DNA from: Acidobacteriota bacterium | GTDB taxonomy: Bacteria > Acidobacteriota > Aminicenantia > Aminicenantales > Saccharicenantaceae | Length of the DNA: 64,000 nucleotides | NCBI GenBank assembly: GCA_029569255.1 | Contig: JAKQUO010000031.1 | Coordinates: 1 to 64,000, forward strand | Direction of reading: 5' to 3' | Shown here: piece by piece, positions 1 through 6,910 of the stretch | How the letters are laid out: every line of letters starts with the position of its first letter | Numbering within the stretch: position 1 is the stretch's first letter | Notes under the pieces: generated by a model | Told to the model about the DNA's origin: nothing | Databases searched by the model: none | Seen by the model: the letters and a program-made list of their open reading frames with translations, nothing else | Position numbers and translations under genes: made by a program

Positions 1-2
1 CC

Positions 3-815
3 ATCCACGGCCTGAGCCCGCACAAGGACAAGCCCCTCGTCGTCTGCGACTGCGCCGCGGTGCCGGAGAACCTCTTCGAGTCGGAGCTCTTCGGCTACCG
101 GAAGGGCGCCTTCACCGGGGCCGACCGGGACAAGCCGGGCCTGTTCGACGAGGCCGACGGCGGCGTCGTCTTCCTCGACGAGATCGCCGAGGTGCCCGCG
201 GCCGTCCAGGCCAAGCTCCTCCGGGTCCTGGAGAGCCGCGAGTTCCGGCCGCTCGGCGCGAGCGAGAGCACGACGGTCGAGGTCCGCGTCCTGGCCGCCA
301 CGAACAGGGACCTGGCCGAGAGGGTCCGGGCCGGCGCGTTCCGCGAGGACCTCTTCCACCGCTTGAACAAGGTGGTCATCGACCTGCCGCCCCTCCGCGA
401 GCGGCTCGAGGACATCCCCCTGCTCGTCCGGCATTTCCTGCAGGCCGCCAACCGCCGCTTCGGCAAGGACGTCCGCGGCGTCTCGCGCGAGGTCCAGAAG
501 CTCTTCCTCAAGTACGGCTGGCCGGGCAACGTCCGCGAGCTGGCGAACGTGCTGGAGAGCGCGGCCATGCTCTGCAAGAAGGAGTTCATCGACGTCGCCA
601 ACCTGCCCAAGTACCTCCGGGACTACGTCCCGCCGCAGGGGGCCGCGGCCTTCGCCGGGCGGGGCCAGCTGTCGTCGTTGGAGGACCTGGAAAAGGACTA
701 CATCGCCTACCTCCTCAAGGTGACCAAGGGGAACCTGCGCCAGACGGCCAAGATCCTGGCCATCTCGAGGACGACGCTCTACAACAAGCTGGCCAAGTAC
801 GGGCTCCGGAAGTGA
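3..815 (+). CDS. Sigma-54-dependent response regulator, C-terminal part (NtrC/AtoC type), cut by window edge
   Basis: The open frame continues upstream of base 1, so the receiver domain is not visible. What remains is the AAA+ sigma-54 interaction domain followed by a Fis-type DNA-binding domain. The sigma-54 contact loop GAFTGA is encoded near base 110, Walker B reads VVFLDE, and the GNVREL motif precedes the C-terminal region. The last ~45 residues contain the helix-turn-helix (RQTAKILAISRTTLYNKLAK). Proteins of this family hydrolyse ATP to open sigma-54 RNA polymerase complexes at enhancer-dependent promoters, usually under control of a sensor kinase. The internal GTG at 60 is not a real start because the domain begins earlier. 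The partner kinase and targets cannot be seen. Confidence 0.93.
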   Translation: MHGLSPHKDKPLVVCDCAAVPENLFESELFGYRKGAFTGADRDKPGLFDEADGGVVFLDEIAEVPAAVQAKLLRVLESREFRPLGASESTTVEVRVLAATNRDLAERVRAGAFREDLFHRLNKVVIDLPPLRERLEDIPLLVRHFLQAANRRFGKDVRGVSREVQKLFLKYGWPGNVRELANVLESAAMLCKKEFIDVANLPKYLRDYVPPQGAAAFAGRGQLSSLEDLEKDYIAYLLKVTKGNLRQTAKILAISRTTLYNKLAKYGLRK

Positions 816-827
816 GGGGAGGCGGGC

Positions 828-3284
828 TCAGGCCGCCGCGGCCTTGGGCCTCTTGGACATCTTGTCCCGGTACATCCGCCGGTCGGCCTCAGCCAGGAGC
901 TCGTGGACCGAACAGGGCTTGTCGGGATCGTAGCGGGAGACGCCGAGGCTGAACGAGACGGGGAAGGCGGCCTCGGGACGGGCGTTGCGGGCGTGGAGCC
1001 TCTCCCTCAGGCGGCGGGTCAGGGAGGCGACCTTGCCCTCTCCGGCGTCGATGGCCAGGACGACGAACTCGTCGCCGCCCAGGCGGGCGACGATGTCGGA
1101 ATCCCGGAAGGCCTCGCGGAGGACGCGGACGGCCTCGGCGAGGGCCGTGTCGCCGGCATCGTGGCCGAACGAGTCGTTGATCCGCTTGAGGTCGTCGAGG
1201 TCGAGGTAGAAGAGGGACATCTCCTTCCGGGTCCGCTGGGCGACCTTGGCCTGCTGCTCGGCCAGGGCCAGGAAGCCCCGGCGGTTGTAGGCCTTGGTCA
1301 GCTCGTCGACGAGCGAGAGCTCCCGCAGCTCGTTCTCGGTCCTGGTCCTGTCGACGGCGATGGCGTAGAGGGTGGCCAGGCGCTCGACGGCCTTGAGGTC
1401 CCGCTCCATGTAGGGGTTCTCGCCGTTGGCGACGACGACGAGGCCGACGACCCGCCCCGACATTACGGCCGGGACGGCCAGGAACTGGCGCACCGGAAAG
1501 TGCCAGCCCGGCGTGCCGGTGAATCGGGGGTCGAGGCTGGTCATGTTGGTCAGGATGGGCTTCTGGTTTTCGATGGCCCAGAGCCAGAGGCCCGAGCTCC
1601 CGTGGAACCGCTCCCCGCAGGCCTGCCCATCGTCGGACATCTTCCGGGCGTCCGGCGACAGGGCGGCGGCGACCAGGGCCCCGGTCTCCTCGTCGATGTG
1701 CCCGACGAAGCCGGTCGCGCTCAGGGTCAGGCGCCGGGCATGGTCCAGCACCAGGGCGGACATGACCTCGATCGGCGTCGGCGACAGGAGGCGCTGGGAG
1801 ACGTCGCTGACCGAGTTCTCCAGCCGGACGTCCCAGGCGTGCCTCTCCTCGAACTGCTTCTTCCTCGAGATGTCCTCGATGACGCCGTCGTAGTAGAGGA
1901 CGTCGCCGCGCGCGTCCCGGGCGGCCCGGACCCAGGTCTTGGCCCAGAAGACGCTGCCGTTCCGGCGCCGGAACTGGGTCTCCAAGGACTCCAGCAGCTG
2001 GCTGGTGTCGAGGACGGCCTGCCAGCTCTGCCGGTCGCCCGGCTCGTAGTGGAGGTCCCAGAAGTTGACCGCCTTGAGGGCCGCCTGGTCCGGATAATCG
2101 AGCAGGCGGACCAGCTCCGGCGCCGCTTCGACGATCCGTCCCTCGGGCGTCGTCCGATAGAAGCCCAGGGGAAAGCTGAAGAGCCGGGTTCTCGTCTCCT
2201 CGCCGGCGGCCAGGGCCGCCTCGGCGGCCGCGGCCCGCTCGCGCTCGGCCGCGAGCGCCCGCGCCGTCCGGACGTTCAGCAGGGCCAGGCCCGAGATCCG
2301 GGCCAGGGCCAGGGCCAGGTCGAACTGGCTCTCGCGGCGCTCGGGTTCGTCGAGCCCGCCGATCTCGAGGACGCCCAGGATCTCGCGGTCGTGGGCCACC
2401 TTGAGAAAGAGGCTCCGGCGGTCGTCGGACCAGGCATGATCCGCGTTGAGGGTGACGATGCGGTCGACGGGCGAGCCCTCGGGTTCCGGCCGGACGGCGA
2501 GGGACTCGGCGGAGTGAAAGACGGTCTCGCGCGGGTCGAGGAGGAGCCGGAAGATCTCGAGGACCCCCGCCAGGGCGTCCTCCGAGGACCCGGCGCTGGC
2601 CACGGCGCCGAAGAGGTGGCCGATCCGGGCCAAGTCGGAGGTCCTCCGGCGGACGACGCTCAGGAACTCCGCCCTCCCCTCTTTCTCGCACTCGAGGCGC
2701 CAGGACAGAACGATGCGGGCCATGTTCAGCCGGAAGAGGTCCGTCCCGACCGGATGTATAGCGGCGGGAAGGCGGAGGAACCGGGCGAAGGCCTTGAGCT
2801 CGCGGTCGATCCCGGGATAAGCCCCGGTGTCAAGGAGAACGACGCTCTTGGCCGCCTCGCGGAAGTAGGCTTGCGCGGCTTTGGGGTCCCCCGGCCATCG
2901 GGCGTCGACGTGGGCCTCCCAGTCGGCCAGCCATCCGGGCAGGAGGAGCATCGCCCCGGTCTGGAGCAGCTTGTCCAGGACGTCCTTGCCGGCGACCCAT
3001 TCGAAGCACTGGCTCTTCTGATGGAGCCGGCAGTCGCCGTCGGGCCCGATGGCTTGGGCCGGCCGCATCAGGCAGTAACCGCCGGCCAGGGCGATGGAGT
3101 GGCCGTCCCGCCTGAATTCGGCGACGGACTCGGCGAGGCCGGGCCAGACGGCCTCGGCCTGGTCGCAACGGACCGGCAGGGGGACGAGCTTGACGTCCTC
3201 GAATTCGGGGGCGGGCCGGCAGGCGAGGGCCTCCCCTCTGAAGCTGGAGCAAGTGATAAGTCCGAGATGCCGGGCCATTTCCAT
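828..3284 (-). CDS. Multi-domain diguanylate cyclase (sensor, GAF-like, PAS, GAF, GGDEF)
   Basis: A cytoplasmic signalling protein of about 818 residues with no membrane segment. The order is: an N-terminal ~200-residue domain with several Cys that faintly resembles DUF1638, a GAF-like region, a short Ala/Glu-rich coiled coil, a PAS domain ending in the PAC-like YYDGVIEDISRKKQFEE, a GAF domain, and a C-terminal GGDEF domain. The catalytic GGDEF sequence is intact and is preceded by RDSD exactly five residues upstream, the canonical RxxD product-inhibition site. It should make cyclic di-GMP. The frame is open to a GTG at 3335, but the best promoter has its -10 at 3326-3331, so I chose the ATG at 3284; the ATG at 3278 is equally possible. 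It ends convergently with the response regulator. Confidence 0.9.
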   Translation of the reverse strand: MEMARHLGLITCSSFRGEALACRPAPEFEDVKLVPLPVRCDQAEAVWPGLAESVAEFRRDGHSIALAGGYCLMRPAQAIGPDGDCRLHQKSQCFEWVAGKDVLDKLLQTGAMLLLPGWLADWEAHVDARWPGDPKAAQAYFREAAKSVVLLDTGAYPGIDRELKAFARFLRLPAAIHPVGTDLFRLNMARIVLSWRLECEKEGRAEFLSVVRRRTSDLARIGHLFGAVASAGSSEDALAGVLEIFRLLLDPRETVFHSAESLAVRPEPEGSPVDRIVTLNADHAWSDDRRSLFLKVAHDREILGVLEIGGLDEPERRESQFDLALALARISGLALLNVRTARALAAERERAAAAEAALAAGEETRTRLFSFPLGFYRTTPEGRIVEAAPELVRLLDYPDQAALKAVNFWDLHYEPGDRQSWQAVLDTSQLLESLETQFRRRNGSVFWAKTWVRAARDARGDVLYYDGVIEDISRKKQFEERHAWDVRLENSVSDVSQRLLSPTPIEVMSALVLDHARRLTLSATGFVGHIDEETGALVAAALSPDARKMSDDGQACGERFHGSSGLWLWAIENQKPILTNMTSLDPRFTGTPGWHFPVRQFLAVPAVMSGRVVGLVVVANGENPYMERDLKAVERLATLYAIAVDRTRTENELRELSLVDELTKAYNRRGFLALAEQQAKVAQRTRKEMSLFYLDLDDLKRINDSFGHDAGDTALAEAVRVLREAFRDSDIVARLGGDEFVVLAIDAGEGKVASLTRRLRERLHARNARPEAAFPVSFSLGVSRYDPDKPCSVHELLAEADRRMYRDKMSKRPKAAAA

Positions 3285-3325
3285 TCCATCAACAAGATAA
3301 ATATGTATAATATTAGAACACAATG

Positions 3326-3355
3326 ATTTTATCACAAAAATTATCTATAAGTCAA
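3326..3355 (-). promoter_or_regulatory. Candidate sigma-70 promoter of the diguanylate cyclase
   Basis: On the minus strand TTGACT (3350-3355), an 18-bp spacer and TAAAAT (3326-3331). Transcription would start about 30 bases before the chosen ATG. It lies in a very AT-rich block unlike the surrounding genome. Confidence 0.5.
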
Positions 3356-3395
3356 GTAAAACGTTATATTTGTCTATTCATATATGTTCATTATA

Positions 3396-3425
3396 ATTAC
3401 ATTTATTTTTATTGAAAATTGTCAA
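3396..3425 (-). promoter_or_regulatory. Second candidate promoter upstream of the diguanylate cyclase
   Basis: Minus strand TTGACA (3420-3425), 18-bp spacer, TGTAAT (3396-3401). A perfect TATAAT lies at 3390-3395 but at a 24-bp spacing from the same -35. Two possible promoters in tandem would fit a regulated signalling gene. Confidence 0.4.
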
Positions 3426-3572
3426 ATTTTATTCAATCCTTTCAATATAAACAACTTAGATTCAGATTTTCGCGGGACTGGAATTTGGCTAGGCTGCGGC
3501 GTGAGTCAAGGGCTAATCCGGATGGATTTCCCCGGTCCCAAAGGCCCGCTCGAAAGGACTTCGGCGCCGGAG

Positions 3573-3602
3573 TTGGAAGTCTCCCGCCATTCCCTATACA
3601 AT
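3573..3602 (+). promoter_or_regulatory. Candidate promoter for the LolA-like/M48 gene pair
   Basis: TTGGAA (3573-3578), 18-bp spacer, TACAAT (3597-3602), about 47 bases before the ATG at 3650. The gene also has a good Shine-Dalgarno, GGAGGT. Confidence 0.45.
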
Positions 3603-3649
3603 ATGGACTCGATGTTCCGTCCCGCCGCCGGTGACGATCGGAGGTCCCG

Positions 3650-4417
3650 ATGAAGAAAAACGCCGCCGCGCTCGCCGTCGCCGCCGCGCTCGCCTTCGCC
3701 GCGTGGGCCGAGCCGGCCGCCCAGGCGCCCCCGGCCGTGAGCAGCAAGGAGGCCTTGAACGTCCTGGCCAGGATGGTCGACGCCATGGGCGGCCGCAAGC
3801 TCCTTGCGTCCGTCAGGGACACGACCCTCAGAGGGACGGCCGAGATGCTGAAGGCGGGCCTCGACGCGCCGATCGCGATCTACCAGAAAGAGCCCGACAG
3901 GCTGAGGATCGATTACGACCTGTCGAGCCTCGCCCCGGGCCGGGTCTTCACCCAGGCCTTCGACGGGACGAGAGGCTGGGGCACGAACATCCGGACCTGG
4001 TCCGGCGAAGCCATGTCCGAGGCCCTGTCCCGGGATTTCTCCCACCAGGCCCTGGGGAACGATTCCCTCCTCGACCCGCGCAAGCGTGGCATCGTCTACG
4101 GGCTCAAGCCCCGGGCGACGCTGGACGGAAAGGACTACATCGTCCTCGAGCAGACGCTGGCCGACGGCCACAAGACCTCGATCTACGTCGACCCGGAGAC
4201 CTTTCTGGCCCACAAGTCGGTGACCACGACCCTGGACCCGGTCACGGGCGCCGTCGTCGAGACCGAGTCGGTCCTCGGCGACTACCGCAAGGTCGGCGGC
4301 CTGATGATCAACCATTCCCTCCGGACGTTCCAGGGCGGCGCCGAGATCATGCGCCTGACCCTGTCGAGCGTCGTGTTCAACACGGGCCTGGACGACGCGC
4401 TGTTCGTCCTGAAATGA
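3650..4417 (+). CDS. Exported LolA/LolB-fold outer-membrane lipoprotein-sorting-like protein
   Basis: 255 residues with a Sec signal peptide (MKKN, then an Ala-rich hydrophobic run to about residue 24). The mature part has the pattern of LolA-like periplasmic beta-sheet proteins: an early helix with an MVDAMGG motif, then strands carrying FDGTRGW, YIVLEQTLADG and a late YRKVGGLMINHSL segment. Such proteins bind lipids or lipoproteins in the periplasm, but for this subfamily the cargo is not known. A GGAGGT ribosome site precedes the ATG by a few bases. It is followed after 13 bases by the M48 protease lipoprotein, with which it is probably co-transcribed. Family assignment is from fold-level pattern only. 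Confidence 0.72.
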   Translation: MKKNAAALAVAAALAFAAWAEPAAQAPPAVSSKEALNVLARMVDAMGGRKLLASVRDTTLRGTAEMLKAGLDAPIAIYQKEPDRLRIDYDLSSLAPGRVFTQAFDGTRGWGTNIRTWSGEAMSEALSRDFSHQALGNDSLLDPRKRGIVYGLKPRATLDGKDYIVLEQTLADGHKTSIYVDPETFLAHKSVTTTLDPVTGAVVETESVLGDYRKVGGLMINHSLRTFQGGAEIMRLTLSSVVFNTGLDDALFVLK

Positions 4418-4430
4418 ACGGGAGGCCCCC

Positions 4431-5867
4431 ATGAGCCGAACGAAGATCGCGGCGCTTGCCCTCCTCGCCCTCGCGGCGGCCTGCGCCGTCAACCCCGTCT
4501 CCGGGAAGAAGGAATTCATGCTCTTCTCCGAGGGCCAGGAGATCGAGCTGGGCAAGTCGACCGACGCGGAGGTCGCGGCGACCTACGGGGTCTACGACGA
4601 CCCGGCCCTCCAGGCCTACGTCGGCAAGCTCGGGGCGGCCCTGGCGGCCAAGGGCCAGAGGCCCGGGCTGCCCTGGCGCTTCACGGTCCTCGACAGCCCG
4701 GTCGTCAACGCCTTCGCCGTGCCGGGAGGCGCGATCTACGTCACCCGGGGCATCCTGGCCATGATGAACTCGGAGGCCGAGCTGGCCGCGGTCCTCGGCC
4801 ACGAGATCGGCCACGTCAACGCCCGCCATTCCATGAGCCAGATGAGCAAGCAGCAGGCCGCCGCCATCGGCCTGGCCCTCGGGAGCGCCATCAGCCGGAA
4901 GTTCGCCCAGTACGCCGGGCTGGCCGGGACCGGGCTCCAGGTCCTCTTCCTCAAGTTCAGCCGGGACAACGAGAACGAGGCCGACGCCCTGGGCGTCGAC
5001 TACGCCCGGGCGGCCGGCTACGATCCCGCCGACATGGCCGCGACCTTCGTCGCCCTGCAGAGGATCGGCGACCTCTCCGGCTCCGGGGCGGGCGCCCTGC
5101 CCGGCTTCCTGTCGACCCACCCGCTGACGCCCGACCGGATCGCCCACGTCCGGGCCATGCTGAAATCCGAGGACCGGACGCTGGCCCGCCGGCCCGAGGC
5201 CTACCTCCGGGCGGTCGAGAACATCGTCTACGGCGAGGACCCCCGTCAGGGCTACGTCGAGGACGGCGTCTTCCACCACCCCGGCCTGCGCTTCCGGTTC
5301 GCCGTCCCGGCCGGCTGGGCGGTCAACAACATGGCCTCCCGGATCGTCCTCGTCTCCGCCGACCAGAACGCCGGCGTCATCATGCAGGGCGGGAAGACGG
5401 CCGACACGGCCGAGGAGTTCGCCAGGAAACAGGCGGCCCGGATCGCGGAGTCCGGCGGGACGCTCCTCGACGAGGGCCGGACGACCGTCAACGGGCTGGC
5501 CTGCTACGAGCAGGCCTTCCGGATCGCCCAGGAGAACGCCGAGCCCCTGCGGATGAACCTGTCCTGCGTGAAGAAGGGGGACTGGGTCTACGCCTTCCAG
5601 GCCATGAGCTCGGCGAACGGGTTCCCGAAGTACGCCCCCGCCTTCAAGGCCGTCGTGACGTCGTTCCGCGACCTCACGGACGCCTCCAAGATCGACCGGG
5701 CCCCCAAGCGCCTGGTCCTGGTCAAGGCCGACGGCCGGGACACCCTCCAGGCGATCTTCAGGCGGGCGGGACTGCCGGAGAAGTCCTGGCCGCAGTTCGC
5801 CGTCTGGAACGCCATGGAGGCGACGGACGTGCCGGCCGCGGGGCGCCTGGTCAAGGTCGCGAGATAG
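4431..5867 (+). CDS. M48-family zinc metalloprotease, lipoprotein (BepA/LoiP-like)
   Basis: 478 residues. The N-terminus is a lipoprotein signal (lipobox LAAAC, Cys at about residue 18), so the protein should be anchored in the envelope. The M48 catalytic motif HEIGH lies at residues 124-128 and the third zinc ligand is the Glu in the ENEADALG segment. After the ~250-residue protease there is a C-terminal region with a beta-rich domain and a final ~50 residues resembling a LysM-like segment (RLVLVKADGRDTLQAIF). Family members such as BepA degrade misassembled outer-membrane proteins, which fits the neighbouring bamA operon and LolA-like gene. The stop is only a few bases from the convergent fabZ stop. 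Confidence 0.92.
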   Translation: MSRTKIAALALLALAAACAVNPVSGKKEFMLFSEGQEIELGKSTDAEVAATYGVYDDPALQAYVGKLGAALAAKGQRPGLPWRFTVLDSPVVNAFAVPGGAIYVTRGILAMMNSEAELAAVLGHEIGHVNARHSMSQMSKQQAAAIGLALGSAISRKFAQYAGLAGTGLQVLFLKFSRDNENEADALGVDYARAAGYDPADMAATFVALQRIGDLSGSGAGALPGFLSTHPLTPDRIAHVRAMLKSEDRTLARRPEAYLRAVENIVYGEDPRQGYVEDGVFHHPGLRFRFAVPAGWAVNNMASRIVLVSADQNAGVIMQGGKTADTAEEFARKQAARIAESGGTLLDEGRTTVNGLACYEQAFRIAQENAEPLRMNLSCVKKGDWVYAFQAMSSANGFPKYAPAFKAVVTSFRDLTDASKIDRAPKRLVLVKADGRDTLQAIFRRAGLPEKSWPQFAVWNAMEATDVPAAGRLVKVAR

Positions 5868-5872
5868 GCCGC

Positions 5873-6334
5873 TCAGACGTCCCGGGACGCGGCGCCGGAG
5901 GGGCCGGCATCGACCATCGAGGCGGTGATGTCCGCCTCGGCGGCCACCTCGCCGTCGACGAAGGCCTTGCCCTTCATCTGGCAGATCCGCCCCTTCATCC
6001 GGCCCCAGGCGATCTCGAGGCGGAGCTGGTCGCCGGGGACGACCATCCTCTTGAACTTGGCCTTGTCGATCTTGCTCAGGACGAGGAGCTTGTCCGCGGA
6101 CTCGGGGACCGTGGCCAGGAGGAGGATGGCCCCGGCCTGGGCCATGGCCTCGACGATGAGGACGCCGGGCATGATCTTCCACTCGGGGAAATGGCCCTGG
6201 AAGAACTGCTCGTTGCAGGTCACGTTCTTCAGGGCGACGACGACCTTCTGAGGCACGACGTCGACGACGCGGTCGATGAGCAGGAAGGGGAAGCGGTGCG
6301 GCAGCCGCCGCATGATCTCTTCGACGGAAACCAT
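5873..6334 (-). CDS. fabZ: 3-hydroxyacyl-[ACP] dehydratase FabZ
   Basis: A hot-dog fold dehydratase of about 153 residues that removes water from 3-hydroxyacyl-ACP in fatty-acid elongation. It starts with HRFPFLLIDRV and carries the active-site segment GHFPEWKIMPG (catalytic His) followed by VEAMAQ (catalytic Glu). The usual GHFPxxPvMPG is slightly altered by a Trp-Lys. I chose the ATG at 6334; a GTG at 6343 is possible. The longer open frame to 6469 overlaps the upstream gene and is not supported. It is the last gene of the bamA-skp-fabZ operon, 17 bases after the chaperone gene. In E. coli lpxD and lpxA flank fabZ; here neither is present. Confidence 0.93.
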   Translation of the reverse strand: MVSVEEIMRRLPHRFPFLLIDRVVDVVPQKVVVALKNVTCNEQFFQGHFPEWKIMPGVLIVEAMAQAGAILLLATVPESADKLLVLSKIDKAKFKRMVVPGDQLRLEIAWGRMKGRICQMKGKAFVDGEVAAEADITASMVDAGPSGAASRDV

Positions 6335-6351
6335 CGGTCGCACCGCCCGCC

Positions 6352-6897
6352 CTATTTCTTGGCCGGCGGCGCGGCCTTGAGGGCGTCGTAGCGCTTGATG
6401 ACCTCGGCGGTCACGTCGAGCGCCGGGTTGAAGTAGACGACGCTGCCCTTGGCCAGGTCGAAGATGCACTCGAGGCCCATGTCCTTGCGCACCTGCTCGA
6501 TGACAGGGAGGAGCTCGTTCTGGATCCTCTCCATGGTCCCGACCTGGAGCTCGCGCATGGCCTGGGCCGCGTCCTCGGCCGCCCTTTGGCGCTCGGTCTG
6601 CTTCCGCGCCAGGTCGGCCTGGAGCGAGGCGGCCGCGTCGGGCGTCAGGGTCAGCCGCTGCGTGCTCAGGCGGTTCTGCAGCTGCCGGATCTGGTCGTCG
6701 AGGCGGGCGATGTCCTCCGCGTACTTCTTGTTCCGGGCCTCGAGTTGGCCGTAGGCCCGCTGGCCCTCGGCCGACTTGTCGAGGATCTCGTGGGAATTGA
6801 TCGTGCCCAGCCTGCCCGCCGTCTGGGCGGCGGCCAGGCCGGCGCAGGCGGCGGCCGCCGCCGCGAAGAGGGCGATGAGCCGAAGGTGTCGTCGCAT
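6352..6897 (-). CDS. skp: Periplasmic OmpH/Skp-like chaperone
   Basis: 181 residues with a Sec signal peptide (charged MRRHLR, hydrophobic Ala-rich core, cleavage near LAAAQ). The rest is mostly predicted coiled coil (about residues 45-125, rich in Gln, Arg, Leu and Ala) flanked by short strands (GRLGTINSHEILDKS at the front, CIFDLAKGSVVYFNP at the end), the layout of Skp trimers with long helical tentacles. Skp holds unfolded outer-membrane proteins in the periplasm. It follows bamA by 13 bases, the classic arrangement. Confidence 0.9.
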   Translation of the reverse strand: MRRHLRLIALFAAAAAACAGLAAAQTAGRLGTINSHEILDKSAEGQRAYGQLEARNKKYAEDIARLDDQIRQLQNRLSTQRLTLTPDAAASLQADLARKQTERQRAAEDAAQAMRELQVGTMERIQNELLPVIEQVRKDMGLECIFDLAKGSVVYFNPALDVTAEVIKRYDALKAAPPAKK

Positions 6898-6910
6898 GGT
6901 CGGGACCTCC

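Larger units (their letters stand above)
3336..3649. other. Divergent intergenic region with AT-rich block
   Basis: 314 bases with no gene. Bases ~3290-3480 are strikingly AT-rich in a GC-rich chromosome. Besides the promoters listed separately, I see no RNA gene or repeat. The AT block may be a regulatory or nucleoid-protein binding region. Confidence 0.6.
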
